Positions 29,440 through 38,558 of a stretch of DNA of 64,000 bases are shown piece after piece. The stretch covers positions 62,001 to 126,000 of the forward strand of contig NZ_BNAW01000009.1 of NCBI RefSeq assembly GCF_014654205.1, read 5' to 3'. Every line of letters starts with the position of its first letter. The first letter of the stretch is position 1. The position numbers and the translations under genes are program-made. The notes beneath the pieces are model-generated. The model saw only the letters and a program-made list of their open reading frames with translations, made no database searches and was not told the DNA's origin. The stretch comes from Amycolatopsis bullii (GTDB lineage Bacteria; Actinomycetota; Actinomycetes; Mycobacteriales; Pseudonocardiaceae).

Positions 29440-30405
29440 TCAGGACGGCCGCTTGGTCCCGGTGATCATGACGTTGTAGAACAGCTCGCGCGGCAGGATC
29501 TTCGACAGCACCTTCTTGTCCACGGCGGACAGCCGCAGCCACAGGTGGTAGGCGAACATCCGCCAGCGCACGGTCAGCTTCTCCGACGGCACGGCGGCCT
29601 CGAACGTCCGGATCGGCCAGCCCGCGAGCGCGGCGGCGAACTCCTCGGTCACCGCGCGGACGTCCTGGGCGCCGGCCCCGCGGGCCCACGACTCGAGCTC
29701 CGACGGGTCGAAGGTGTGGATGTCGACCACGGCCTCCAGCGCGGCGGCCCGCGACGATTCGTCCAGTTCGGACTGCGGACGCCGCCAGCCGCGCAGCGCC
29801 GGCAGCTTCGTCACCCGGGTCGTCAGGAACCAGGTGAGCTGGCCGAGCTTGCGGGCGTAGAAGTCGCCGACCTTGGTCGGCTCGCCCGCGAAGACGAACC
29901 GGCCGCCCGGCTTGAGCACGCGCAGCACCTCGCGGAACGCCGCCTGGACGTCCGGGATGTGGTGCAGCACCGCGTGCCCGACCACCAGGTCGAACGTGTT
30001 GTCGTCGTACGGGATGCGCTCGGCGTCGGCGACCCGGCCGTCGACGTCGAGGCCGAGCTTCTCGGCGTTGCGCAGCGCGACCTGGACCATGCCGGGCGAG
30101 AGGTCGGTGACCGAGCCCTTCTTGGCCACGCCGCCCTGCATCAGGTTCAGCAGGAAGAAGCCGGTGCCGCTGCCCAGCTCCATCGCGTGCTGGTAGGGCT
30201 GCCCGTCCTCGCCCGCGACGGCGTTGAACACGTCGGTGGCGTAGGAGATGCAGCGCTCGTCGTACGAGATCGACCACTTCTCGTCGTAGGTGCCGGCTTC
30301 CCAGTCGTGGTAGAGCACGTTCGCCAGCTTGGGGTCGGCGTACGCGGCCTGGACCTCTTCGGCGGTGGCGTGCGGGTTCGGCGCCGGGTCGTTCACGTCG
30401 GTCAA
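29440..30405 (-). CDS. Class I SAM-dependent methyltransferase
   Basis: 321 residues. Motif I AMELGSGTGFFLLNLMQ (around residue 75), post-I DLSPGMVQVALRNAEKLG, motif II FDLVVGHAVLHHIPDV, and motif III LRVLKPGGRFVFAGEPTK, the UbiE/methyltransf_11 type. The N-terminal YHDWEAGTYDEKWSISYDERCISYATD block is characteristic of an actinobacterial subfamily without a known substrate. It lies between enoyl-CoA hydratase (4-bp gap) and the second methyltransferase in a four-gene minus-strand run. Confidence 0.88.
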   Translation of the reverse strand: MTDVNDPAPNPHATAEEVQAAYADPKLANVLYHDWEAGTYDEKWSISYDERCISYATDVFNAVAGEDGQPYQHAMELGSGTGFFLLNLMQGGVAKKGSVTDLSPGMVQVALRNAEKLGLDVDGRVADAERIPYDDNTFDLVVGHAVLHHIPDVQAAFREVLRVLKPGGRFVFAGEPTKVGDFYARKLGQLTWFLTTRVTKLPALRGWRRPQSELDESSRAAALEAVVDIHTFDPSELESWARGAGAQDVRAVTEEFAAALAGWPIRTFEAAVPSEKLTVRWRMFAYHLWLRLSAVDKKVLSKILPRELFYNVMITGTKRPS

Positions 30406-30409
30406 GGCG

Positions 30410-31195
30410 TCATTTCCCTTCGAAAGTGGCCTTGCCGGGCCCGTTTTCGATGAACGACTTCATGCCGTTCTGCTGGTCTTCGGTGGCCCAGAGGGCGGCG
30501 AACAGGTGCGACTCGAGCTTGAGCGCGTTCGGGAGGTCCATGTCGAGACCGCCGTCGATGGCCGCCTTGGCCGCGCGCAGCGCCACGGCGGGGCCGTTCG
30601 CGAACTGGGCCGCCCACTTGTGCGCGGCCGCGTAGACGTCGTCCGGAGCGACGACCTGGTCGACGATCCCCAGCTGCAGCGCCTCTTCGGCCTTGACGAA
30701 CCGTCCGGTGTAGACGATGTCCTTGGTCTTGCTCGGGCCGATCAGGCGGGCCAGGCGCTGGGTGCCGCCCGCGCCGGGGATGACGCCGAGCTGGATCTCG
30801 GGCTGGCCGACCTTGACGTTGTCGCCGGCGACCCGCCAGTCCGCGGTCAGCGCGAGTTCGAGGCCGCCGCCGAGGGCGTACCCGGTGATGGCCGCGACGA
30901 CCGGCTTGGGGATGTTCGCGATGGCGGCGAGGGTGCCGGTGAGGTTCGCGCCGAACTTGGCGATCTCCGGGTAGGTGCGGGTGGCCATCTCCTTGATGTC
31001 CGCGCCGCCGGCGAAGGTCTTCTCGCCGCCGTAGAGGATCACCGCGCGGACGTCGTCGCGCTCGGTCGCCTCCTTCGCCAGCTCGGCCAGCTCGGCGGTG
31101 ACCTGGGCGTTCAGGGCGTTGACCGGCGGCCGGTCGAGCCGGACGGTGCCGACCCCGTCCTTGACCTCCAGGGTTACGAACTCTCCCACGCCCAT
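30410..31195 (-). CDS. Enoyl-CoA hydratase
   Basis: 261 residues, crotonase fold. The oxyanion region is [10 protein letters not shown]. Both catalytic glutamates are present, in [16 protein letters not shown] and [22 protein letters not shown]. It hydrates trans-2-enoyl-CoA in fatty acid beta-oxidation. A TACCG-GT-CGGTA repeat 29 bp upstream looks like a TetR-type operator of fatty-acid genes. First gene of the run with the two methyltransferases. Confidence 0.94.
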   Translation of the reverse strand: MGVGEFVTLEVKDGVGTVRLDRPPVNALNAQVTAELAELAKEATERDDVRAVILYGGEKTFAGGADIKEMATRTYPEIAKFGANLTGTLAAIANIPKPVVAAITGYALGGGLELALTADWRVAGDNVKVGQPEIQLGVIPGAGGTQRLARLIGPSKTKDIVYTGRFVKAEEALQLGIVDQVVAPDDVYAAAHKWAAQFANGPAVALRAAKAAIDGGLDMDLPNALKLESHLFAALWATEDQQNGMKSFIENGPGKATFEGK

Positions 31196-31223
31196 CCTCC
31201 TCGTTGACGATCTGCCAGCACGC

Positions 31224-31235
31224 TACCGGTCGGTA
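31224..31235. promoter_or_regulatory. TetR-type operator-like repeat before enoyl-CoA hydratase
   Basis: TACCG (31224-31228) and CGGTA (31231-31235) flank GT. Similar TACCGxxCGGTA elements precede many actinobacterial fatty-acid catabolic genes controlled by TetR repressors. The regulator gene is not in the window. Confidence 0.5.
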
Positions 31236-31243
31236 GGGACAGC

Positions 31244-32065
31244 CTAGCGACGGCGGGCGAAGAAGCGATCCCCGGAACGCTCGAGCACGAGGTCCTGGTC
31301 GAACGTCTTCGACAGGTTTTCGCTGGTGATGACGTCGTCGACCAGCCCGGACACCACCGCGTGGCCGTCACGCAGGAGCAGCGCGTGGGTGAACCCGGGC
31401 GGGATCTCCTCGACGTGGTGGGTGACCAGGACCAGGGCCGGCGCGTCGGGGTCCAGCGCCAGGTCCGACAGGCGGGCGACCAGGTCCTCGCGGCCGCCGA
31501 GGTCGAGACCCGCGGCGGGCTCGTCGAGCAGCAGCATCTCCGGGTCGGTCATCAGCGACCGGGCGATCAGGGCCCGCTTGCGCTCGCCCTCGGACAGGGT
31601 GCCGAAGGTGCGCTCGGCCAGGTGCCCGATGCCCATCGCGTCCAGGAGCTCGGTCGCGCGGGCCGTGTCGAGGGTGTCGTATTCCTCACGCCAGCGGCCG
31701 AGCACCGCGTAGCCGGCGCTGACCACGACGTCCTTGACCAGCTCGTCGCCCGGCACGCGCTGGGCGATGGCCGCCGACGTGAACCCGATGCGCGGGCGCA
31801 GGTCGAAGATGTTGACCCGGCCGATCCGCTCGCCGAGCAGGTCAACCTCGCCGTTCGTCGGGTGCAGTTCGGCCGCGGCCAGGCGCAGCAGGGTGGTCTT
31901 GCCCGCGCCGTTCGGGCCGAGCACCACCCAGCGCTCGTCCAGTTCGACGCTCCAGTCGAGGCCGGCGAGGAGGTCGTTGGTCCCGCGGCGGACGCCGACA
32001 CCGGCCATCCGGACCACGAGGTCGTCAAGTTCGCTGGGCTGGATCGGCTCGCTCACGAGGCCCAT
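31244..32065 (-). CDS. ABC-type ATP-binding protein
   Basis: 273 residues from ATG 32065 (GTG at 32056 is an alternative). Walker A GPNGAGKTTLL, signature LSEGERKRALIARSL, Walker B MLLLDEPAAGLDLGG, and switch His in VLVTHHVEEIP. No permease is adjacent, and the sequence resembles the YlmA/ModF-like soluble ATPases with a single domain. The role is therefore unclear: either it partners a distant permease or has a non-transport function. The frame extends upstream but without family sequence. Confidence 0.88.
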   Translation of the reverse strand: MGLVSEPIQPSELDDLVVRMAGVGVRRGTNDLLAGLDWSVELDERWVVLGPNGAGKTTLLRLAAAELHPTNGEVDLLGERIGRVNIFDLRPRIGFTSAAIAQRVPGDELVKDVVVSAGYAVLGRWREEYDTLDTARATELLDAMGIGHLAERTFGTLSEGERKRALIARSLMTDPEMLLLDEPAAGLDLGGREDLVARLSDLALDPDAPALVLVTHHVEEIPPGFTHALLLRDGHAVVSGLVDDVITSENLSKTFDQDLVLERSGDRFFARRR

Positions 32066-32198
32066 TCTGTCTGTCGTCGCGCGCGCGTGCGCACCCGCCC
32101 GGGTGAGACGGCGATCCGGCAGGTCGGAACTGTCCACGACGTGGAACGCCGCACCGCGAGAGAGCAGCTCCGGGCGTCGCTGTGGCAGGATTGCCGGC

Positions 32199-32312
32199 AT
32201 GTCAGCCGACGCGCCCACCACCGGGATCACCCGGGGTTCGTTCTGGCGCCGTCGCACCATCGACCTGCTCCTCGTCGCCTCGGCCGGGTGTACCCGGGCG
32301 CGGCTCCGCTGA
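32199..32312 (+). CDS. 37-residue leader peptide of sulfur-gene type
   Basis: ATG 32199 to TGA 32312, within the 328-bp gap before the cysteine dioxygenase gene. It encodes MSADAPTTGITRGSFWRRRTIDLLLVASAGCTRARLR. The pattern (basic patch, DLLLVASAGC, short basic tail) resembles the small putative leader peptides annotated before sulfur-metabolism genes in Streptomyces and mycobacteria, where a late Cys codon can sense cysteine supply. Too short for ordinary gene calls. The rest of the gap shows only GC-rich sequence without a clear promoter. Confidence 0.6.
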   Translation: MSADAPTTGITRGSFWRRRTIDLLLVASAGCTRARLR

Positions 32313-32393
32313 TCCCTCGCGTCCTCTTCCGGCGCGTGCGGTGCCGTGCTGTCCCGGCGTCCCGATCACCTTCGCGTCCGAGGAGCACCCGCG

Positions 32394-32939
32394 TTGACCA
32401 CGTCCCTGGTTCGCCCGCCCGTCGAAATCCACCCGCAGCTGACCGACCCGCTGCTGCCCGAGCTGCTGCACCCGTCGCGGCTGCTCTGGACGCCGCGTGA
32501 GCTGGCCGACCTGACCGCCACCGTCACCACCGAGCTGACCGCCGATCTGCGCGGCATCCTGCGGTTCGACGAGGACCGCCGCTGGTGGGCGCGGCTGGCG
32601 CTGACCGACGGCGTCGAGCTGTGGCTGCTGTCGTGGCTGCCCGGCCAGCACACGAAGCCGCACGACCACGGCGGCGCGTCCGGTTCGTTCACCGTCCTGC
32701 AGGGTGAACTCGGCGAGGAGTACCGCTACCCCGGTGGCCCGATCCGGCGCCGCACGCACCTCGCCGGCGAGGGTCTCGGCTTCGGCGCCGGCCGCGCCCA
32801 CCAGGTCACCGGCCTCGGCGACCGGCCCGCGGCCAGCGTCCACGCGTATTCGCCGCCGCTGGTGGCGACGCGCGAGTACGCCTCGCTCGCCGACGTTCCG
32901 GCGGAAATCCCGCCGCTGCCCGCTATCGTCCACGGATGA
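32394..32939 (+). CDS. Cysteine dioxygenase family protein
   Basis: 181 residues from TTG 32394 with GAGGAG (32380-32385) upstream; no ATG or GTG fits better. Cupin with iron ligands H90 and H92 in HTKPHDHGG and a likely third His at 136 (GAGRAHQVTG), plus the conserved SVHAYSPPL near 149. It oxidises cysteine (or a related thiol) to the sulfinate with O2. Its stop overlaps the rhodanese start (ATGA, 32936-32939), forming a sulfur catabolic unit, preceded by a leader peptide ORF. Confidence 0.9.
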   Translation: MTTSLVRPPVEIHPQLTDPLLPELLHPSRLLWTPRELADLTATVTTELTADLRGILRFDEDRRWWARLALTDGVELWLLSWLPGQHTKPHDHGGASGSFTVLQGELGEEYRYPGGPIRRRTHLAGEGLGFGAGRAHQVTGLGDRPAASVHAYSPPLVATREYASLADVPAEIPPLPAIVHG

Positions 32940-33331
32940 GCGCCATCGATACGTTCCTGTCCGCCGCGCGGTCCGGGTTGGACCGCGTCGGCCCCGCCCG
33001 GGCCCGCGAGCTGCAGGAGGCGGGCGCGCTGCTCGTCGACATCCGGCCGCTGGCGAACCGGCGGGCCGAGGGCGAGATCCCGGGTTCGGTGATCGTCGAG
33101 CGAATTCACCTGGAGTGGCGGCTGGCGCCGGACAGCGAGTGGCGGCTGCCCGGGGTGACCCCGGATTCGACGGTGGTCGTGCTGTGCAACGAGGGCTACT
33201 CGTCGAGCCTCGCGGCCGCCGACCTGCAGCGGCTGGGGTTGCCGAAGGCGACCGACCTCGAAGGCGGCTTCCGCGCCTGGGCCGCCGCCGGCCTGCCCGT
33301 GCAGACCGGCGGCAGCCCGGCGGTGCCCTAG
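32936..33331 (+). CDS. Rhodanese-like sulfurtransferase
   Basis: 131 residues, a single rhodanese domain. LLVDIRPLANRRAEGEIPGSVIVERIHLEWR opens the fold, and the active-site loop is LCNEGYSSS with Cys84. It moves sulfane sulfur from thiosulfate or persulfides to thiols or cyanide. Translationally coupled to cysteine dioxygenase, so the two probably act together in cysteine/sulfane sulfur turnover. The 3' end overlaps the convergent oxidoreductase gene by four bases. Confidence 0.93.
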   Translation: MSAIDTFLSAARSGLDRVGPARARELQEAGALLVDIRPLANRRAEGEIPGSVIVERIHLEWRLAPDSEWRLPGVTPDSTVVVLCNEGYSSSLAAADLQRLGLPKATDLEGGFRAWAAAGLPVQTGGSPAVP

Positions 33332-34314
33332 GCGAGCGCCGGAGCGACCTTCTCGGCGAACAGGTCGATTCCGGACCGGTCGTACGCGGCTTCCGGGAAG
33401 TTGAAGATCGCGTAGGACATACCCAGCTGCCCCAGCGCGGCGAGCTTCTCGGTGACCTGCTCGGGGGTGCCGGTGGCAGGGCTGTTGGCGAAGACGCCGT
33501 GCCACCGCTCCGCGGCGTCGGCAGGCACGTACTTGTCGAGGTGGGACCTGAGCCAGGCGAGCTTGTCCTGGACGTCCTTCTCCGTCTCCCCGATGACCAC
33601 GTTGTGGTTGACCGAGCGGACGATCGCGTCGAAGTCGGTGCCGACGTCCTTGCAGTGCTGCGCGAGGATCTCCGACTTGCGGGTGAACGTCTCGGGGTCG
33701 CCGGCGAAGTTCGTGTACTTCGCGTACTTCGCGGCGATCCGGAGGGTCTTCTTCTCGCCGCCGCCGGCGATCCACAGCGGGATGCCGCCTTCCTGCGGCG
33801 GCAGCGGGCGCAGGATCGCCCCGTCGGTCCGGTACTGCTTGCCGTCCAGTGTGGACGTTCCGGTGGTCCAGAGGTCACGCATGATCTGCACGCCCTCGTC
33901 GAGCTGGGCGAGCCGCTCGCCGGCGGACGGGAAGCCGTAGCCGTAGGCCCGCCACTCGTGCTCGTACCAGCCGGCCCCGATGCCCATCTCGACGCGGCCA
34001 CCCGAGATCAGGTCGGCGGTCGCGGCGACCTTCGCCAGGTAGGCGGGGTTGCGGTACCCCATGCAGGTGCACATCTGCCCGAGCCGCACGGTGTCGGTCG
34101 CCGCGGCGAACGCCGAGATCAGCGACCAGGCCTCGTGCGTGGCCTCCTCGGTCGGGACGGGCACGGTGTGGAAGTGGTCGTAGACCCAGATCGATTCGAA
34201 GGGGCCCGCCTCCGCGTGTTTCGCGAGGCCGAGCATGGTCTTCCAGTGGTCCGCGGGGTCGATGCCGGCCAGGTCGAGCCGCCAGCCCTGGGGAACGAAC
34301 AATCCGAAGCGCAT
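33328..34314 (-). CDS. LLM-class (F420-dependent type) oxidoreductase
   Basis: 328 residues, bacterial luciferase-like TIM barrel. Visible blocks: MRFGLFVPQGWRLDLAGIDPADHWKTMLGLAKHAEA, FESIWVYDHFHTVPVPTEEATHEAWSLISAFAAATDTVRLGQMCTCMGYRNPAYLAKVAATADLISGGRVEMGIGAGWYEHEW, and LWIAGGGEKKTLRIAAKYAKYTNF. In actinomycetes most members of this subgroup use coenzyme F420. The substrate is unknown. Confidence 0.9.
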   Translation of the reverse strand: MRFGLFVPQGWRLDLAGIDPADHWKTMLGLAKHAEAGPFESIWVYDHFHTVPVPTEEATHEAWSLISAFAAATDTVRLGQMCTCMGYRNPAYLAKVAATADLISGGRVEMGIGAGWYEHEWRAYGYGFPSAGERLAQLDEGVQIMRDLWTTGTSTLDGKQYRTDGAILRPLPPQEGGIPLWIAGGGEKKTLRIAAKYAKYTNFAGDPETFTRKSEILAQHCKDVGTDFDAIVRSVNHNVVIGETEKDVQDKLAWLRSHLDKYVPADAAERWHGVFANSPATGTPEQVTEKLAALGQLGMSYAIFNFPEAAYDRSGIDLFAEKVAPALA

Positions 34315-34418
34315 GCGTCCAACCTAACGCGGCCACCGCCCGCGCGCGGCGTGATTTCCGGCCACCGCGACGTGGAGCAACTCCAGGTCAGTCCGGTTTT
34401 TCCGAAAGCCGATCGACC

Positions 34419-36947
34419 TCAGGCCAGCACGACGCGCGCCAGCTCCGCCGGGGTAGCCAGCAGGCCGTGCTTCGGCAGCACCCGGACCGTGTACCCGATC
34501 GACCCCGGCCGGGGGAGTTTCACGCGGGCCGCGAACGCGCCGACGCCGTCGGCGGTCATCGGGACCGTCACCGGGTCGCGGAGCTCGTCGTCGTCGGCCA
34601 CGCGGCCGACCACCGCCTGGATGTCCACTTCGGACGGGTCGAGGCCGGCCAGGTCGATGCGGGCCCTGATGGTCACCTCGGTGCCCACCACCAGGGGCTC
34701 GGTCGCCTCCACCAGCAGCTCCGAGTCGAAGATGCGCAGCCGCGGCCAGGACACCTCGAGCTTCGTGCGGTAGTCCGCCAGCGACAGCGCGCCGCGGTAG
34801 CCGTCACCCGTCGCCGCCGCGACCGTGCGCGCCGCCGGCAGGTAGCCGTTGTCGACGTACTCGCGGACCATGCGGGACGCCTGGACCCGCGGGCCGAGCG
34901 TTTCCAGCGTGTGCCACACCATCGACAGCCAGCCCGTGGGCACGCCGTCGGGCGAGCGGTCGTAGAACAGCGGCGCGATCTGCTGGCCGAGCAGCTCGTA
35001 CAGCGCCGCGGCCTCGAGGTCGTCGCGGCGCAGCGGGTCGGCGACGCCGTCGGCGGTCGGGATCGCCCAGCCGTTGCTGCCGTCGTAGCACTCGTCCCAC
35101 CAGCCGTCGCGGATGGACAGGTTGAGCCCGCCGTTCAGCGCCGACTTCATCCCCGACGTCCCGCACGCCTCCAGGGGCCGCACCGGGTTGTTCAGCCAGA
35201 CGTCGCAGCCGCGGTAGAGGTAGCGCGCCATCGACATGTCGTAGTCGGGCAGGAAGACGATCCGGTGCCGGACGTCCGCCCCATCGACGAACCGGACGAT
35301 CTGCTGGATCAGCTGCTTGCCGTTCTCGTCGGCCGGGTGCGACTTGCCCGCGACGACGACCTGGATCGGCCGGTCCTCGTGCAGCAGCAGCGTGCGCAGC
35401 CGCTCGGGGTCGCGCAGCATCAGCGTCAGCCGCTTGTACGTCGGGACGCGGCGGGCGAAGCCGACGGTCAGCACGTCCGGGTCGAACACCGAGTCCACCC
35501 AGCCCAGCTCCAGCGGCGACGCGCCGCGCTGCAGCCACGCCGCGCGCACCCGGCGCCGCACCTCGTGCACCAGCTTCTCGCGCAGCTCGCGCCGCAGCTC
35601 CCACAGCTGGGCGTCGGACACGCCCTCGCGCAGCGGCCCCTCGCCGACGTCGAGACCCCACTCGCGGCCGAGCAGCGTGCTCAGCTCGCGGGCCACCCAC
35701 GTCGGGCCGTGGACGCCGTTCGTCACCGACGAGATCGGCACCTCGTCGTGGTCGAACCCGGGCCACAGCCGGGAGAACATCTTCCGCGTGACGCGCCCGT
35801 GCAGCTGCGAGACGCCGTTCGCGCGCTGCGCCAGCCGCAGGCCCATGTGCGCCATGTTGAACAGGCCGGGGTTGTCCTCGGCACCGAGTGCGAGCACGCG
35901 GCGCGGGTCGATGTCGGGCACCAGGCGGCCGTCGGCGAAGTAGCGCTGCACCAGGTCCACCGGGAACCGGTCGATGCCCGCGCTGACCGGCGTATGCGTG
36001 GTGAACAGCGTCCCGGCCCGGACGGCGGGCATGGCCTCGTCGAACGCGAGGCCGTCGGCCTGGACGATCTCGCGGGCGCGTTCCAGCCCCAGGAAGCCCG
36101 CGTGTCCCTCGTTCGTGTGAAACACCATGGGCTGCGGGTGGCCGGTCAGCTCGCAGTACTTGCGGACCGCGCGGAAGCCGCCGATGCCGGCCAGGATCTC
36201 CTGCCGCAGCCGGTGGTCGGCGTCGCCGCCGTAGAGCCGGTCGGTGACGCCGCGCAGGTCTTCGTCGTTGGCCTCGGTGTCGGTGTCGAGCAGCAGCAGC
36301 GGCACGCGCCCGACGCGGGCCTGCCAGATCTGCGCGCACAGCTCGCGGCCGCCCGGCATGGCGACACCGATCAGCACCGGCCGGCCGCCCGCCGTCAGCA
36401 GTTCGAGGGGGAAGGCGTTCGGGTCGATCACCGGGTAGTGCTCGACCTGCCAGCCGTCCAGCGACAGGGACTGCCGGAAGTAGCCGTTGCGGTAGAGCAG
36501 CCCGACGCCGACCATCGGCACGCCCAGGTCGGACGCGGCCTTGAGGTGGTCGCCGGCCAGCACGCCGAGACCGCCGGAGTAGTTCGGCAGCGCCTCGGTG
36601 ACGCCGAACTCCATCGAGAAGTAGGCGACCGCGGACGGCAGGTCGGCGTCGGCACGCTGCTGGTACCAGCGCGGCTCCGACAGGTACTTCTCCAGGTCCT
36701 CGGCGGCGGTTCTCGCGCGCTCGAGGAAGTCGTCGTCGACGGCGAGCTCGTCGAGCCGGGCCGGCGGCAGCGCGGTGAGCATCCGCAGCGGGTCGCGCAC
36801 GGCGTTGAAGAGCTCGGCGTCCATCGACGCGAACAGGTCGCGCGTCGGCGGGTGCCACGTCCAGCGCAGGTTGGTGGCCAGCGCGCCCAGCCCGGACAGG
36901 GAATCCGGGAGGCTGGCGCGGACGGTGAACCGGCGGACTGCACGCAT
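34419..36947 (-). CDS. glgP: Alpha-glucan (glycogen/maltodextrin) phosphorylase
   Basis: 842 residues from ATG 36947 (MRAVRRFTVRASLPDSLSGLGALATNLRWTWHPPTRDLF). The N-terminal DUF3417 segment (about 1-115) marks the actinobacterial GT35 type. Glucan-binding FSMEFGVTEALPNYSGGLGVLAGDHLKAASDLG follows, and the PLP site is EACGTSGMKSALNGGLNLSIRDGWWDE. It cleaves alpha-1,4-glucan with phosphate to glucose 1-phosphate. The frame continues upstream to 37061 without family sequence. Divergent from the metallopeptidase lipoprotein gene. Confidence 0.94.
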   Translation of the reverse strand: MRAVRRFTVRASLPDSLSGLGALATNLRWTWHPPTRDLFASMDAELFNAVRDPLRMLTALPPARLDELAVDDDFLERARTAAEDLEKYLSEPRWYQQRADADLPSAVAYFSMEFGVTEALPNYSGGLGVLAGDHLKAASDLGVPMVGVGLLYRNGYFRQSLSLDGWQVEHYPVIDPNAFPLELLTAGGRPVLIGVAMPGGRELCAQIWQARVGRVPLLLLDTDTEANDEDLRGVTDRLYGGDADHRLRQEILAGIGGFRAVRKYCELTGHPQPMVFHTNEGHAGFLGLERAREIVQADGLAFDEAMPAVRAGTLFTTHTPVSAGIDRFPVDLVQRYFADGRLVPDIDPRRVLALGAEDNPGLFNMAHMGLRLAQRANGVSQLHGRVTRKMFSRLWPGFDHDEVPISSVTNGVHGPTWVARELSTLLGREWGLDVGEGPLREGVSDAQLWELRRELREKLVHEVRRRVRAAWLQRGASPLELGWVDSVFDPDVLTVGFARRVPTYKRLTLMLRDPERLRTLLLHEDRPIQVVVAGKSHPADENGKQLIQQIVRFVDGADVRHRIVFLPDYDMSMARYLYRGCDVWLNNPVRPLEACGTSGMKSALNGGLNLSIRDGWWDECYDGSNGWAIPTADGVADPLRRDDLEAAALYELLGQQIAPLFYDRSPDGVPTGWLSMVWHTLETLGPRVQASRMVREYVDNGYLPAARTVAAATGDGYRGALSLADYRTKLEVSWPRLRIFDSELLVEATEPLVVGTEVTIRARIDLAGLDPSEVDIQAVVGRVADDDELRDPVTVPMTADGVGAFAARVKLPRPGSIGYTVRVLPKHGLLATPAELARVVLA

Positions 36948-37078
36948 GGGAAGCGACGATATCGGGCCGTGGGCCGCCGTGCGCAGGAGGAGTTCGGGGA
37001 TAACGTGCACGCTCCGCGTATGCCCTGGGTATGGTCCTGCCCGTCGGGTACGGGTGGGCACGAGAGCGAGTGGAACAG

Positions 37079-38512
37079 ATGATCCCAGGGGGAGGGCGGC
37101 GGGCGCTGGTCGCGCTGCTGTGCGTCGCGGCGGTCGCCGTGAGCGGGTGCAAGGACAAGGGCGGGGCGAGCGGGGACCCGGCCAAGGACACCGGCGCGGA
37201 CTCGGTCTCCGGGCTGCCGGTGACGCACTTCGAGAGCGGCCTCAAGCCGGACGCGCCGACGCCGAGCCTGAACGTCCGCAACGCCGAAGGCGGCGAGGAC
37301 GACAAGCTGGCCACCGCCGCGATCGACGACGTCCAGACCTACTGGGGCCAGATGCTGCCGTCGAACTTCGGCCAGCAGTTCGAGCCGGTGAAGTCCCTGC
37401 TGTCCTACGACGCGCAGACCGACACCGAGAAGACCGGCTGCGGCAGCGTGAAGAAGCTCGTGAACGCGTTCTACTGCCCGGTCGACGACTCGGTGGCCTG
37501 GGACCGCGGCGTGCTGCTGCCGATGCTGCGCCAGCGGTTCGGCCCGATGTCGGTGGTCGTGGTGCTCGCGCACGAGTTCGGCCACGCCGTCCAGTACCGG
37601 CTCGGGGACAAGGCCGGGATCGCCAAGAACACCCCGACCGTGGTCAAGGAGCAGCAGGCCGACTGCTTCGCCGGCGGCTACTTCCGCTGGGTCGCCGAGG
37701 ACAAGAGCAAGTACTACCGCGTCTCGACGTCCGAGGGCCTGAACCAGGTGATGGCGTCGATGTTCCTGATCCGCGACCAGGCGGGCACCAGCGCCGCCGA
37801 CAAGGGCGCGCACGGCACGGCGTTCGACCGCACCTACGCCTTCCAGGCCGGGTTCGAGAAGGGCCCGAAGGAGTGCGCGGGGATGACCGAACAGAACGTC
37901 AAGCCGCGGCTCACCGAGCGCCCGTTCGACAAGGGCGACCAGGGCAAGGGCGACGCGAAGTTCAACGCGCAGACCGTCGCGCTGCTGAAGAAGAGCCTCG
38001 ACGAGGCGTTCAAGGGCGCCAACGTGGCCGCGCCGGAGATCACCGACGGCGGCAGCTGCCAGACCACGCCGCCGGCATCGTACTGCCCGGGCGACAACAC
38101 CGTCAGCATCGACATGGCGAAGCTGGCCCAGCTCGCCCAGCCGATCGACCGCGACGCCGAGATGAAGGGCGAGGACCCCGGCGGCATGGGTGACTTCGCG
38201 GCGTTCTCCGAGGTCGCGGCGCGCTACGCGCTGGGCATCCAGAAGGGTGTCGGCGCGTCGATCGACAACAAGAACGCGGGCCTGCGCACGGCCTGCCTGG
38301 TGGGTGCCTGGGCGGCGTTCACCAACCGGCCGGGCGACCTGCGGCTCTCGGCGGGCGACCTCGACGAGGCCATCGCGGACCTGCTGCAGCCGGAGAGCCT
38401 CGTGTCGGCGGACGTCAACGGGAAGCGCCCGGACAGCGGTTTCGACCGGGTCGAGGCGCTGCGCCGCGGCTACCTCGAGGGTTCGTCGGTCTGCTCGAAG
38501 CAGTACGCGTAG
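37079..38512 (+). CDS. Neutral zinc metallopeptidase lipoprotein
   Basis: 477 residues from ATG 37079. Lipoprotein signal MIPGGGRRALVALLCVAAVAVSGC with lipobox VSGC (Cys24). Zinc motif HEFGH at 165-169 within VVVVLAHEFGHAVQYRLG, and a further acid in KEQQADCFAGGYFRWV, as in the YpfJ-like putative neutral zinc metallopeptidases. It should sit on the outer face of the membrane. Alternative in-frame starts are GTG 37070 and ATG 37031. It ends before a strong terminator. Confidence 0.88.
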   Translation: MIPGGGRRALVALLCVAAVAVSGCKDKGGASGDPAKDTGADSVSGLPVTHFESGLKPDAPTPSLNVRNAEGGEDDKLATAAIDDVQTYWGQMLPSNFGQQFEPVKSLLSYDAQTDTEKTGCGSVKKLVNAFYCPVDDSVAWDRGVLLPMLRQRFGPMSVVVVLAHEFGHAVQYRLGDKAGIAKNTPTVVKEQQADCFAGGYFRWVAEDKSKYYRVSTSEGLNQVMASMFLIRDQAGTSAADKGAHGTAFDRTYAFQAGFEKGPKECAGMTEQNVKPRLTERPFDKGDQGKGDAKFNAQTVALLKKSLDEAFKGANVAAPEITDGGSCQTTPPASYCPGDNTVSIDMAKLAQLAQPIDRDAEMKGEDPGGMGDFAAFSEVAARYALGIQKGVGASIDNKNAGLRTACLVGAWAAFTNRPGDLRLSAGDLDEAIADLLQPESLVSADVNGKRPDSGFDRVEALRRGYLEGSSVCSKQYA

Positions 38513-38520
38513 GTACCGCG

Positions 38521-38554
38521 AAAAGGGCCCCCACCAGCCGGTGGGGGCCCTTTT
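38521..38554. terminator. Bidirectional rho-independent terminator
   Basis: Perfect 15-bp stem 38521-38535/38540-38554 with AGCC loop, ending in TTTTT on the plus strand and preceded by AAAA, so it works in both directions for the lipoprotein gene and the thioredoxin gene. Confidence 0.93.
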
Positions 38555-38558
38555 TCAC

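Noticed and set aside
34467..37082. 871-codon plus-strand frame opposite glgP
   Set aside because: Antisense of a conserved phosphorylase with repetitive Arg/Val/His composition; no family features.
37020..37082. 20-codon ORF (MPWVWSCPSG...) overlapping the metallopeptidase start as ATGA
   Set aside because: Trp-containing and coupled in position, but no ribosome site is visible and the region more likely holds the promoter (TATGGT near 37030).
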